Notes: generated by a model not told the origin, from the letters alone. A DNA stretch of 64,000 bases from Diploscapter coronatus (GCA_964036155.1 OZ038422.1:7959201-8023200), one strand, 5' to 3'. Positions 1 through 13,091 are shown, numbered from the stretch's first letter. Translations and numbers: made by a program.

Positions 1-1232
1 GCTCCATTGTTTCAGAATCTATACGGAAAATATCTGTGTTTGGTCAGTTGCTAGAACCCTTCCAAAAGCGCCATCGATTAAAAATATCATACGAAATTGT
101 TTTTAGATATTTTTTATCCAATTTGTTATAGTAATGCGAAAATTATCTCATTATAGTCTTTTTTCCATTGCATCTGCACTTCACAGTCAGTCAATTTATT
201 AGGAACCAATTTTTAACAGATTTGTATCAAATTGCTATTATGACTATTTCATGATCTAGTAAGTGTGGGCGAGGATGAGAAAGAGTAGAATTTGAGGATT
301 TGAGTTTATTTGTGTTTTTGTTGACCGCTCTGATGCGGGTATCGATTGAAAGCTGAAGCATTTAGAAGGCTACAAATAGTAGAGACGAAAAAACGATAAT
401 GGTTTGAAAGTGGTGAGATTAATGTTGATTTTGTGTGTGTTGACGTATCCTAATTTGGGTGAATTGATTTAGATAAACAGATAAATTGAGGGATTGTCGT
501 GTGAGTCAATCACATTTCTCATATTATGCATGTTTGTTAACAAACATGAATTATTTTGTGATTTAAAATTTTAATTTAAAGTTGTGACGTCTTTCTCTCC
601 TTTATAATTTTAAGAAATTAGCCTTTCTTCCTAGAAATGACTTCATCTGAGTGTATTCATATCCGGTGCAAGACGCTGATTTTAAAATAGCAATGAAACT
701 TCTTTGAGTTGTTCACGTCACAACTTTGCAAACACAAAATCATTTTAGATTGCGAACTCACTGCCAATCGCTCGATCCGAAGATCCGAAACCTTTTCGGA
801 GCATCTGATTAAATACAGCTCCTATTTCAGGCAATTCGAAACAAAGAAACCACCTTCATGTCTGGGAAAATCGCGAAAAAGCTTTTTGAATTGGTAACCA
901 AAATCGTAGATGTCATAAGAATTGAGATCATTACATAATAACTGATTTTATTGATTTATTTTCTCGAGATATTTTATGCTGAACATCAAACGGAATTTTT
1001 CCTTTCATCTTATTTCTTCATGAAACACTAACATAGGAGCTGCTAGAAGGTTAGAAAGCTGAATTTTGTAACCTTCAATGTTGATATTAACAGATCAGAT
1101 ATTGTATAGCTCATTATCAGGGTTTAAATTTGTACTATTTTTATACTGAAGTTTCACGACAGTTCCACTCTATAACAATAATTGCCTACTCATTTTCTTT
1201 TTTTGCAAATTAAAAAAATCATTTATAGGTAA
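1..1232. other. AT-rich intergenic or upstream sequence, no gene recognised
   Basis: No splice-supported coding sequence was found. A 62-codon open frame at 709-897 has no start context, domain or splice partner. A TTTATAG acceptor sits three bases before the start codon at 1233, so an untranslated first exon or a trans-splice site for the next gene may lie at the right edge. Confidence 0.5.
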
Positions 1233-2009
1233 ATGCCACGATATTGTCCACGATGTCGAAATCACGGCATAAATATTCGCTTGAAATGGCATAGAAAACT
1301 CTGCCCATATCACGAATGCGTATGCCAAAAGGTAAATGTTGAAAGACGGGAAAAATTGGAATAGATTTGAAATTTCAGTGCATTCACATCAAACATCGAA
1401 CAAGTATTCAGATGGCACGAAGAGCGAAGAAGAAGATTCAGATGGGGGAACGAATTTCACGGAAAGCGTTAGGTCATATCGATTATTCTAAATTTTGGCT
1501 ATGAAAATTTTCAGAACCACTTTCAAATTTATCATGGATAACTTTTATGGTTTTTGTCGAGTTTCCAGAGGAAGGAGGAAATTTTATAAATTATAATTTC
1601 AGAGATCCTGCGTAGACAGACTATGATTAGTAAGGAGTGTTCAAGCAAGGCTATGACAACAGATTCATTACCGAATCTCTACATCTACAATTCTTTGATT
1701 CAATCAAGCTCTATCGATTTGCAAACCATCAATATTATCCCAGCCACATTAGTCAGCCCGAATATTCCCATACCTGAACTCGAACTCGCAAATTTATCCG
1801 AAACTACCTCACAATCTCAGAGTTTTCAAAATACCTCAGCAGACGATGACTCATTTATTCCTAATTTATCAGATTCAGTTAATTTGTGCGAATCTACTTC
1901 GTCTTCCAATCTCTATTCGTATCCACTAAATTTTTTCGTACAGCCAGTTACAAACGCTCAGACATTATTCTATGAAATGCATTGCCAGAATATCGATAAA
2001 GATGAATAA
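1233..2009 (+). CDS. DM-domain (doublesex/mab-3 type) transcription factor
   Basis: Three exons (1233-1331, 1379-1472, 1603-2009) join in frame to a 199-residue protein. The DM zinc module begins almost at the start: Cys5, Cys8, His11, His20, Cys24, Cys29, Cys31 and Cys34 match the intertwined zinc-binding pattern, including CPRCRNHG, LKWHRKLCPYHECVCQK and the basic tail RRAKKK...RKALEILRRQ that forms the recognition helix. The first intron splits the domain between Lys33 and Cys34. The remaining ~125 residues are Ser/Thr/Asn-rich without a recognised domain. DM proteins bind DNA and act in sexual differentiation and neural identity; that is family knowledge. The protein is short for the family, and an upstream coding exon is possible because the start codon is only three bases from an acceptor-like TTTATAG. 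Confidence 0.85.
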
Positions 2010-2989
2010 AGAATTTCATGTAACATTTTTATTGAAGAGCTTATATATTCAAAAATTTTCGAATATGAAAGTTAGAGAGTTATTGAAAAGTCGCAGATTT
2101 GATAGGATGAAATTTTCAGTTACCTTATTTGAGATTTGAAGTCGATTTTTTTATGTACAGATAATAAAAATCCCCTCAATACTCAACTTTGATTGAGCAA
2201 ATATTCTTGCATTCTTTCCTTATTGAAAGTGCCAAAAATTTCTTGCTTTATTTTAGCTTACAATTAGAGAGATAGAATCTGCCACAGGTTGAAGTAATTT
2301 TATTATCCTTTTCCAGATATTTTACAACCACTGAAGTAAATTGATGAAAGCTGCTCGAGAAAGAGAAAAACAGTTATAAGAACATGATCACTGAGGATCA
2401 AAGTTTTACAGTGATCCTAATTTTAGAAAATTTGATTCCTTATTTTAAAACGCTCATCATACGATCTCATTGTTCACTGATGTCTGTCTATGTGATGGAA
2501 TTCAAAATGAAAACTCATTTCGATAAGAAAATAGCCGCTCAATAAACATACAAAAATGCAAATAAAAGTACCGAATTGTTTCGTGTAATTAGGATTTGCA
2601 ATGTTTGCTGAAAACAAAGGATCATCAGACATGGCTTTCAGGAACAAAAGTGTACGTACAATGATGACACAGGATTGTCTGCTTTTGGAAATGCTTCGAA
2701 GTTCTGTGATGCCTTGCAAGCCGTATAAAAATGCGAGAATGATATCATGTTGCAACATTGCAAAGTTCAATGTACCAGTTTACTACTGTAATACTTTCAT
2801 TATCAGACTATATTTGAAATTAGTTTAGTTCTTATTAAATTTCTCCACCTTATGGTGAACTTCACGACTTCCTGTAACTTTAGTAGATGCTGAGACTTGA
2901 TATTTGCCATTTGGTATTTTGCCAATCATGTCGACGTTTTCTTCTTGTGATTTGAGAAGATTCATTTTTCAATGGATTTCTTGCAGATA
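2010..2989. other. Intergenic, no supported gene
   Basis: A 98-codon frame on the minus strand (2474-2770) contains one hydrophobic stretch, and a plus-strand frame overlaps it (2601-2828). Neither has splice partners or a recognisable family. The right edge contains the TTGCAG acceptor (2981-2986) that immediately precedes the next start codon. Confidence 0.4.
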
Positions 2990-4647
2990 ATGCCCCATCT
3001 CAACAGTTTGGTCTTGTTCTTCCTCGGAGCGGTTGCTTTCATTCCGAGTGCTTTGGCGCAAAATGGGACGATCGTCGCGGATTTCAACTGCACCGGTAAA
3101 TTGAGCTCTTTCATTAGCACCACCATCTTAAAGGATTATTTTAACTTCCAGAGATCGGAACTCAGGGCAATTATACGGGTCAGGTATGTTTCGAAGAGAT
3201 TAATTACGAAACGATACTTGATAATTCGTGTTATGTTTGCTTCATTTTACTCAAATTGGCCTTTCCAATCCTTACCTATTTTCCTATTTCCAACAACTTG
3301 CTTACTTATCATCAGTCTAAAATGGCTATTCTTCTAAAAAATTTAGAAAAGCGAGCATTTCACAAAACTTTAGCTAGTCTATGCTCCAAGCGCCACAATT
3401 TGCAGCGATACGATGTCGGAGCAGGGGTGCGCCTTTGTCTTCGGAGGTGCGTTTTGCTATTTCCAAGGTTTTAAAATCACGTACTTTTCTTCAGGTGGAA
3501 ATGCGTCGAACGTGTCGGCAGGAACTAATTCAGCCCGCCCAGCTCAATGTTACACGGTGATTACTGTCAAAATATAATTCTTGGGGAAGCATCTAATGAG
3601 ACATTAATTTTAAATCCTAATAACCACAATTCGAGTTGTATAAATTATTGCACATGAATTTTCTTAGAGTGACGCAAATTCAACAACAATTGATCCAACT
3701 GTGAAGGACGCTGCTATCAAGAACTGTCCTAAGGTAAGTTCTATGAAATATAAATGCGTATTTATTAAATGGATTTTTAGTTCTGCGGATATTGTTGTCA
3801 GACTGCAGCCTATTCGTGCGAAAATAAGTCACGTATGATACGACGAAAAATAATGACGAGTTTCGCATAAATGCAATACTTTTAGCGCCCGACTTCAATT
3901 GCAACTCCGTTACTCCCGCAATGTGCCAAGATCCTGCTTGGTTTGAAACACAAATTGTGATTTATTCGGTTAATCGACCATTTTTCAGGAGACAGCCGAT
4001 TGCCGAAAGTTGTCCTAATAAAGTGCGTAATGAAATTTAGTTCGTTTAAATTTATAAACATCATAATCGTTGAAATAGTTGTGAGAGTTGCAGTGCGGTT
4101 TCTGTGGTTCTGGGGGCTGTGTGGACAAGGCTGGTACGATTAAATCTCAATCTAAATTCTCGTCACAATGAAAATTACATTTCAGTTGACTGTGCTTCTG
4201 ACCCTTCCATCTGTAAGATTCTTCTGATTAATTAGTTACAACTTTCTTCGTCTTTTTTCAGGCAATAACATGAACATGCAGCAGTTCGTCAACGAAAACT
4301 GTCAACGGTGCTGATCTTTCAATGGTTCATTTATCATTTTTCGGAATTGCAGAACCTGCAACCGGTGCTCTGGCTCATCGACAGGCGGACAGCAGACGAC
4401 GAATGGAGGGGGTGGATCCTGCTCGGACAGCTCAACTAGTTGCGCTGCTTGGAAGAATAATGGATTTTGCGCCAACGGTGAGATCTTTTATCCTTAATTT
4501 TCACCAGAGAAGGAAACTATTCTACAAGTTTTAGAATTCTACACACTCGAACAAAGAAAACAATACTGTGGAAGGTAATATATATATATATTCACTTGAC
4601 CAAAATTGGTGAGATAATGAAATCGCAGAACCTGCAACTTGTGCTAA
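2990..4647 (+). CDS. Secreted cysteine-rich protein with C-terminal ShKT domains, copy A
   Basis: Twelve short exons join into a 258-residue protein. A signal peptide (start MPHLNSLVLFFLGAV, cleavage near ALA-QN) is followed by a conserved ~90-residue region (motifs GTQGNYTG, VYAP, GGNASNVSAG, DPTVKDAAIKNCP), a FCGYCC motif and then three cysteine modules. The first has the ShKT-like pattern FNC-x7-C-x12-C-x3-C-x2-C; the second (CVDKAVDC...CNRC) and third (CSDSSTSC...CNLC, ending the protein) have six cysteines each. The domain is named after a sea-anemone peptide but is very common in ordinary secreted nematode proteins, so no toxin role is implied. The start at 2990 was preferred over an in-frame ATG at 2972 because TTGCAG at 2981-2986 is an acceptor, and the minus-strand paralogue has the same layout. 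All introns read as GT-AG. Exact role unknown. Confidence 0.75.
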
Positions 4648-6065
4648 TTGAACACCTGCCAAAGATGACCGAAGAAGAGTGCACGGGGGACTCATTCGAA
4701 CATTTCAATATTTCAATCTTCCATTAATTCTATCTTCCTTTTTCCTTTTCAATTTTTACCAAAGTTGAAATATTCGAATTTCACTTAATACTCAAACTGC
4801 AACATCGATGGGAATTAATACCAATGCAAACGGGGCAATATCATCAGCGCTTGGATAACTCATGAGCATGGCGGATCTTGTTTACGATATTGACTTGACC
4901 AATCGATTAATAAACAATTTCATGCTTCGAATTATTTGATAAATTGTGTGATTCACTATGAAATGAATGCAAGTGTAAAATTATAAATTTACTAAGCGTA
5001 AGCAAATGATATCAATCCAAAAAATTCCTTATAATTTCAGATTGAATAAAAAAAAAGTGAAATGAAAAGTTTTTGATTTGAAAAAATACCATGGAGTTGA
5101 GAAGGGAAGGGTTGAAATTCAGTCCTTAAAGTATTTTCATTTTACAATTCATATATCACTACATCGCTATTTCCTTAACATTATATGATGGTGAAATAGT
5201 TCATTTTTGAAAAAAGAACATGATTCGAGATTATAGCCAAAGATATGAGAAATCTACGGTTTTAGTTTCTAAAACGGAAAGTTTTATTGCTAGTATTTTC
5301 TTGGCTCAAAAGGTTAAATTTTGGTTTTGATTCATTTTAGATTGAGATAATTTATTATTTTTTAAATCTTTTAATCAAAGATACATTTTTTAACTTTCAA
5401 CTTCGACATATTACAGATTCTAGCAATACGTACTAGGGATGTGTCAGAAATAACTTTGAGATTTTCAGAAAAGGGAAGGAAATGACTTCCTTGAACTTTT
5501 TAGAAACAAGCGGAAATTTTCTAAAAAAAAAATGACTGAAACGAAAACTTCCGACATACATGTTGCACACCATTGATGCTTCTCACGCTGATAAAATTAA
5601 TCTATTTATCAAAAATACTGCAAATAATTGAAATTTATCAGAAAAATTCGCCAAAATATGAAAAGTACAATCAAGTTAGAATTTTTCCGAAATTCAAAAA
5701 CAGTTCTTGACTGTCACTTGATGTATTATCGAGAAATCTGCTAATTTTTGCAGAAAGATGTGAATACGCCCATTTGTATGTTCAACTGCTCTGTCTGGGA
5801 AATTTCTCGGAAAACGTTTCACGAATGCAATACTTTGTGACGTGTTGAGTCAGGAAAGGATTTACGCATCATCTAACAATAAATCGCGTTAAGATCTGAA
5901 AAGATATTTTTAAAAATTTTGATGAGCAACATTACGTCAAGCGATCATCCAGCAATGAAAAACAACGAAACTGGTCCAGTTGAAGTTTTATATAAAGGAT
6001 GGTTTTTTTCTGGTTTTCATTTTTATAGCAACAATTCATAATGAAACCTTTAAATTTTCAGAAAG
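4648..6065. other. Intergenic, nothing recognised
   Basis: AT-rich sequence with short A and T runs; no coding exon, RNA gene or long repeat was seen. The right edge (TTTTCAG at about 6055-6061, four bases before ATG) is the likely trans-splice acceptor of the next gene. Confidence 0.5.
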
Positions 6066-8530
6066 ATGTCTCCCCATCTCAATAACTTGGTCGTTTTAGT
6101 ATCGTTTACTTTCATCTCTACTACGCTTGCTCAAAATGACACTATCATTGGAGACTTCAACTGCACTGGTAGGGGATTTACAAATTTTCCTATGAAATCA
6201 GTATGGTGTTTCAGAAATTGGAACGCAGGGAAATTACTCTGGAAAGGTAAATTTTTAGCTCTGATATCTCGGCAGTATTCCTGTAAGGTTTTCAAATATT
6301 CATGAAGTTGAAAATGTAATGTATGTTTTATCAAAATGCTCTTTGCTTGCGCAACGCCACATCGTGCTTATCTAATCGTCGCTTTTCTAGTCTGGAAAAA
6401 CTTGTAATTCCTCGAAATATCTCTGTAATCGGTACTCCATAGCTTCTAAAATTGTTTCTATTCCATTCGCTTCTCCCACTTTATCTGACATCCTCATAGT
6501 CACTATCAAATAAGTTGAATTCAGCTCGTGTATGCTCCAAGTGCAACAGCCTGCGGTGATGTAATGTCAACTTCAGGATGTGCATTCCTCTTCGGAGATA
6601 AGTTTTTTATCGTTTTCTCCAAAATATTTCCTTAAATTTGTTCTGAAGAAAGATTTGGTTTAACGGAATGCTCTCCATTCTCACATTAGCTCTTCTATTT
6701 ACTATTCAGTTTTGCCATTCCTTATCCTGTCAAATCCATAGTCTTTCTGAAAAAAAACTTAAATCATTGTTTTTAGGCGGCAATGCATCGAACGTATCGG
6801 CGGGCATAAGCTCAGCTCGTCCATTTCGATGTTATGCGGTATAGTTCGAATAAAATATGAATCAAGCAAGAATCTCTCTTCAGAGTGTCGAAAATTCGAC
6901 AACTATCGATCCGTCAGTCAAAGACGCCGCCGTTAAGAACTGTCCAAATTTCTGCGGCATTACTGAATCTTTTGACAATCTTTAAAGTATTTTTTAGGGT
7001 TCTGCTGCCTCACACCGGCCTATAGTTGTCCGAATAAGAATCGTAAGGATTTGCTTGGTTTCAGAGCATCTCAAGTTTATAAATATTTCAGCGCCTGATT
7101 TCAACTGCAACTCAATCACTCCATCAATGTGTCAGGATCCTGCGTGGTAAATATTAAAATTGTGGTTTACTTGAGTAATTATTGATTTTTCAGGCGTCAA
7201 GAGATAGCAAACAGTTGTCCTAATAAGGTTTGGATTAAAAATAAAGAGTTAGAAAAAGTTGCTAGTTCATTGAAATAAAAAAATTAGAAATTTTGGGAAT
7301 TTTTAGAAAAATTTAATTTAGTGCGGGATGTGTCAGATGTCGGGCTGCGTAGACGCGGCTGGTTCGTAAATTTTCATATTATTCTTCTCCAAATCCAATT
7401 TTAATTTCAGTCGATTGTACTGCTGATCCTTCAATATGTAAGCAATAAATTTCGGGGAAAAAGATTTCCTACCCATTTTTATTAACATAATTCGATAAGT
7501 CACGCATCCTTCAGGTAACAACATCAACCTGCAGCAATTCGTTAACATCAATTGTCAAAGGTTCATAGATTTTGTTTCTTTCATTCCATAAAGAACGAAG
7601 CTTCCAGAACCTGCAATCGATGCACTGGAATGAGCACGACCATGTATCCTGGAGGAATGACAACCATCGGAAACTGCATCGATCAGTCACCCAACTGCAT
7701 GCAGTGGCAGATCAATGGTTTCTGTCAATCAAGTAAGAAATTAGCATAAAATACCAACTATGGATATATCATTTACAGCATTCTACAATCAGCAACAGAA
7801 ACAAATGTATTGCGCTCGGTATGTGTCATGATTTACAAGTGCAGTAACAGAATATTATGATGGTGCATTCATTTTTGTGGTATTCAAAATCTATTCTCAC
7901 TCCTCAAATTATTTCTGAAATTTTGTGCATTTAGATGAGAAAATGTTCATACGATAAAAAAAACTACTTTTCATATGAATATTCATTAAAATTTCGATTG
8001 GGCGTTTCATAATCGAATTCACCTGAATATTTTGTAACTAATATGGTCGCGCAAAGGAAGAAATTTGTAAAAGCTAGTAGTGCCGAAGTTGAATTTAAAG
8101 TGAAATTAAATAAATCTTCTCCGGCAATGCAGGATTTTTCTAAAATTTGTTATCCCTGGTGTCGAAGACGAAATAAATTCGTCACTTGAATAGTCTCGAA
8201 AGTCGGGATCTCATGGAAGCATGGAATTCAAAACTTTGAGATTTTGATAACCAAATAAAATATCACTTTAGTAAATGAATTTGTTACGAATCCATAAGTT
8301 GCAGCGCATTAGGGAGAAAATCATTTTGATATTCTTAAACTTTTCTTCTTTTTTTAATGTACAAAATGCTATAGATAAGAGCGATGATAGATCAACGCTC
8401 GCAAGGAATCGTAATCACAGCAACCTGTAGACTACTTTTCTGCTACCACATATTCAGTCACTGGAAAATTGGGTCAAAAGATTTTCGTTTCAGAACATGC
8501 AACCTGTGCTTAAATCAATTTGGAAAGTAA
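6066..8530 (+). CDS. Secreted cysteine-rich ShKT protein, copy B
   Basis: This gene has the same exon order as copy A and C: signal peptide (MSPHLNNLVVLVSFTFI, cleavage near TLA-QN), GTQGNYSG, VYAPSAT, GGNASNVSAG, IDPSVKDAAVKNCP, a FCGFCC motif and the same C-rich modules ending RTCNLCLNQFGK at a TAA (8528-8530). The last intron (about 7820-8493) is long. Two junctions are not GT-AG if the frame of the paralogues is kept. The exon ending GGA-G at 6597 is followed by ATAAGT instead of GTAAGT. The exon ending TGC-G at 6956 is followed by GCATTA, a possible GC-AG intron. Either the gene uses unusual donors, or it is beginning to decay, or there is a base error at 6598. No internal stop is forced elsewhere. 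Confidence 0.65.
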
Positions 8531-9890
8531 TAAGTAAGGAATGGAGAAGGGGACACTGACCAAAGAAGATCGTATTGGGGAAACGTTATCGTTAACTTAT
8601 TGAAATCAAATTTTGAATTTCGTTGAAGTTTCAATGATTCAAAACTTTCTCGTCATAGAATTGCACAATTCGCTTTCCATAATAACTTCTCCATAAACAG
8701 GTGGCTTGAGCGAATATCAAACGTCAAATTTTCAACATCTCATATCGCAACTGATATTCCTTCAAGTTACCGAAATACTATGAGAAATCATTATAAAATA
8801 ATTGGATAACAAGATTTTGCAATTCTTCGACGAAAAATGTAATTTCAATGACTGAACCGATAATGAACAAATCTCAAACTTCATGCAACATCATAGGGGA
8901 CTAGACCAACGTAACACGGAACATCGTAACCTACTGTAAAGCCTGTAACAATAAAATAGCTTCCTAATGCTTAAAATAGATGCATTACTTCTTTTTACAT
9001 GTTTTACAGTAAGTAGAACTACATCTCGGAGTTAAAATATTTATTTCCGAGTACATAATAATAAAAATTGTTTATGAATTGAAATGACCAACAATGAATA
9101 AATAATTTGATGCCAAATTCTAAGCATACTATTTTCATCAGGGATAAACACAAGCTAAATGCAATATTACGTAAGTATAGAATATTGCAAATATAAAACT
9201 CAGAGTTTCAGATAAATATATGAATGAAATTTGATAAATAATCAAGATCGAGTTTCAGTTTCGATGAAATTGGTAAAATGCGTACACGCATTTTAGGAAT
9301 TCAAACTAGTTAAAAAAGAAGAAATATTTTAGAAAAAAAGAATAGAAAGCGTTGGAACAGATAATGTTTACGGTAAGGTGGACGTTAAATTAGAAGACAT
9401 AGTGGAGATTTAATCAATTCAGAATTTCAGTAATGTCCAAAAATCATTTATTAACTTCCCGCTAAGATAAATGATATGAAGGGCAAAAAGATAGTCGCCG
9501 ATAATTTCTAATGCATTTCTAATTCTGGAATTTCGTTATTTCATCTGAATAAGATAGTATTTTCAAGGAGTTTTCTGTTTGAGTTATTTCGTGTGGTGTA
9601 TGCTAGTTATTTCTGTAACTGGTACAATGAATCAACAATGGGTAGCATGAAATTATTTATTCATTGATTAGTCAGTCAAATCATAAACAATTCCCCGTTC
9701 ATGCTATTTTCTATTTTGGATCATTCCGGTTGCGTTGGTTTTAATCCCCATTGATCTTAAGTTTGAGTTTGATAAGTTGATTCGAATACTTCAATTTAAA
9801 TAGAAGAGTCGCGATAATTACACTAAATCAACTGAAATATTCGAATGCGTCCCCGTATTACTCTTCTTTGGTCAGTCGAATTGGAAATGA
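8531..9890. other. Intergenic between convergent ShKT genes, nothing recognised
   Basis: AT-rich spacer between copy B (+) and copy C (-). It contains no exon-like sequence matching the ShKT genes and no repeat shared with the rest of the window that I could find. Confidence 0.5.
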
Positions 9891-12459
9891 TTATTTTCCT
9901 GAGCATAAACTGCAGGTCCTGAAAGTAACATGATATAGAAATTATCTTCAGAGCCATCCCCTACTTAGCGCAATATTTTGCTTTGTCTGCTGAAGTGTAG
10001 AAAGATGAAGAACAGAATCCATTCTAAATGTTGTCTTATTTTTCCTATTCATATACTGAAATAGGTACATAAGATAATTTCAATTTGATAACAAATATAA
10101 ATTTATCAGAAAAGTAAGAAGAATAATACCGTGTTCCATGTGGCGCAGCTGAAATAAAATAATTGAAAAAGGTAGTTGTTGATTCAAAAATACCTAGGTG
10201 AATTGTCAACGCAAGATCCCGACGTCACGCCTCCGCCTCCAGGCTGAGTGGTTGCAGATCCGGCTGTTGTCGAGGCTGAGCATCGTTGGCAGGTTCTATT
10301 TTGCGCTTCTTTATTTACATCTCACTTTTAATCCATCATACCGTTGACAGTTTTCATTGACGAACGCTTGCAGGTTGATATTGTTGCAGATCGAGGCGTC
10401 AGCAGAACAGTCAACAGCCTTGTCTACGCACCCACCCTAAATTTATATATCATAGTCGTGATAATCGAGTGTTCATGAGTCATACGTCCTGACACATGCC
10501 GCATCTATTTGGGCACGAATTTGCAATAGGCTGTCTCCAGGCAGGATCCTGAAGTATGAAACTCATTTCACAATTTTTGCAATGTATCAGCCATGTAAAT
10601 AGTCCGATATGCTATTCTTCATATTCCTCTCTCCTATCTACCCTTTTCACTCTCTAGAACACTCCCAATGTGATTTAGTTGATTGCAAGCACTTTTTCTC
10701 CAAATAGTTTCTAGACAATATATTATGTCGATCAAAAACTTCTAATTACAGAGAAAGGGAGCTAGCAACCCAAAGGTATGCGTCACTATAGGCTCAAAAT
10801 CTCTAAGCTTCCGCTTTCTTTCTTCATACCTGACACATGGCTGGAGTGACCGAATTGCAATTGAAATCGGGTGCTGAAAGTATTTATATTTATGTAAAAT
10901 TGATCGTTATTTCTCGTACGTACGATTTTTATTTTCGCAATTGTATGCCGGACTTTTGCAGCAGTATCCACAGAACTAAATTTCATTAAATAAATATAGA
11001 ATAACAAAATCCCCGCTGAGTTACTCCTCAGGGGAAGATATACCCTTGAAAAATCGACATATCTCGCGTTATTTAATAACGTGCGAGCTACACCATCTTT
11101 CATAGGTATCTACAGTGGATGCCAAAAGTTTAGAACAATTATGATTCGAATGCCGTCTGGTATGCCACCCAGCGTGGAATCCATTTGAACGAAACTTGGC
11201 AGGCATATTATTCCGAATTATTTGTGATTTTCTGCCAAATTTCATTGGATTTGGTTTACGATAAATGGTCATGCCAAGCTACATTTCGACTCCGCCAACA
11301 CAATGTACTTTAATTTCGAATCGAAGAAATGTTGATGAATTTACTGTTTTCTTCCGTTATTTCATTAGGGGTTGAAATTTCCACCCCGCAATCGATTGGG
11401 ATTTACCTAGGCTGCAAGTGGATCATAAAAACAACCCACATTTTTGGTGCGCAAGGAAATGCACAGGTAAAAACTGATTCAAGCAAATTTGATGCGGCGC
11501 AACAATGTCTCACGCAAAATGAGCAAAGAGTAATGACGAATGAAATTCGAACAACCAAAATTATGTATGCAAATTTGGGACATGAGACTCGTATTCACTC
11601 ATGAGTTATTTCACCCAATTTTAGATGAGTCAAACCCTACTCATTAATATGGTTTCTTACTCAAAATAGCATAATGAAGAAATGAAGATTGTGTTTGCGA
11701 GCCTAGCTATATTAATAATTATAATTGTTCTAAAGTTTTGCGCCACTGTATATTTATTTAAATGATCATTGGTCATACCTTAGGACAGTTCTTGATAGCA
11801 CCAGCCTTCATCGAAGGATCGATTGTCGTTCCATTCGGCTCAGTCTGAATTCAAAATTTATATAAATTGATATGGAAATGAAACAGTTAGTGAAAAGAAG
11901 TCGGATACGACATGTCATCGTAATCATTGAGTGCGAGGTTTTAACTTCAAAACATCTGTATTTTCTGGATTTTATTGATGAGGAAATTCTTCTGCCTCGG
12001 CTTCAAATGAACAATTTTAAGCGTTCTTGATTATTAGTTCTAAGCGCTCAATTCGTGAGAATTTCAGGAAAACATACACTTTATCAAATTATAAAATTAT
12101 GTGTCAAAAGAGTGACAAACCGAGAAGCATGGGGACGGGCGTGGAGCGTTATTCCCAGGTGCAATGCCCGAATCGTTTCCTGCACCATAGAGAGTTTTGC
12201 AGCCTGCATCACCCAGAGGGTTCGCACAGATCGTGGCAATCGGTGAATAGACCAGCTGAAAGTTGAGACAATTATTATTCAATGTCGTCGAAGTACCAAT
12301 AAACTGATTCACTTATAACTACTAGGAAGAAGATAGACTGACCTGTCCCGTCAAATTTCCCTGAGTACCGACCTCCGTGCATTCTAGAGGATCCATAATC
12401 TGGGCACTAGTGCCAACAAACAACGCGACTGTGACCAAGATGCTGAGATATTGGGGCAT
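9891..12459 (-). CDS. Secreted cysteine-rich ShKT protein, copy C
   Basis: Read on the minus strand from ATG at 12459, directly after a TTGCAG acceptor plus two bases. The signal peptide (MPQYLSILVTVALFVG, cleavage near TSA-Q) is followed by GTQGNLTG, VYSPIAT, a shortened middle region, IDPSMKAGAIKNCP, FCGYCC and three ShKT-type cysteine modules (FNCNSVTPAMC..., CVDKAVDC...CQRC, CVDNSPSCATW...CSLC), ending CSGK at a TAA (9891-9893). The intron that separates the first two exons of copies A and B is absent here, and some later introns differ too, so the gene is an older or rearranged paralogue. The intron at about 10977-11778 is expanded by a Tc1/mariner-type insertion. Function unknown; extracellular by signal peptide. 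Confidence 0.7.
11111..11750. mobile_element. Tc1/mariner-type non-autonomous element (640 bp with flanking TA)
   Basis: The ends are inverted repeats of about 30 bases: left CAGTGGATGCCAAAAGTTTA and on the opposite strand CAGTGGCGCAAAACTTTAGA, both continuing with GAACAATTAT. A TA dinucleotide flanks each end, the standard Tc1/mariner target duplication. The internal ~570 bases hold a 91-codon open frame (11329-11604) without transposase motifs such as a DD34D/E triad, so the element is probably non-autonomous. It sits inside an intron of ShKT copy C. Confidence 0.7.
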
Positions 12460-13091
12460 ATCTGCAATCGTTGGTGTGATTAAACGAACTTACATATCTC
12501 AGAAGAAGAAAAGGTTCTTTCTCTGAAACATCTTCCCTAGACACTTCAACTCCCTCTAGATTTGAGTGATATTTCACTCTTTCTCTGAACTCAGCATTGA
12601 AAAACCAGGCGATACCGATAGTTTTATTCAAAATCACTGCCGATTGGTATACGAACTCTTACCGACTGGTTTATTTCTTGCTGAGCAGTAAGTCTGATGG
12701 AAATTTGAAGCGGGAAGGGTGGAGAGGCCTATTGAGAAAGGTCATCATTCTGAGGAGTCTTGGGAAGAATTCTCTGAGCTATTGTGGTGTACTCTGAAAT
12801 AATCCGAATATCTCCAGCTTTTATACCGAGTTTCTCGAGTGCTAGACAAAGGATATGTCTAACATGAAGGCTAAACATAAAAAAAAACCTTCCCAGATTC
12901 GTCTTTTTCATTCATTGTTCTCCTACGTAACGTTTTCATGAAACGATTGAAATATTTTGATTCATCCCATAAAATTGTTTCCAACAAAAGGTGGAGCGCG
13001 TTTTCTCACGTAGAAAATATGATATACAAAAGAAATTGGTACAGAATTAGAGCAGATGAGCACACAACACCGATTTGGAGATAGATAGAAG

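Noticed and set aside
2474..2770. 98-codon minus-strand frame with one hydrophobic segment
   Set aside because: No splice partners, start context or recognisable family; an overlapping frame exists on the other strand.
11329..11604. 91-codon frame within the Tc1/mariner-type element
   Set aside because: No transposase motif, and the element is too short to be autonomous; treated as a chance frame.
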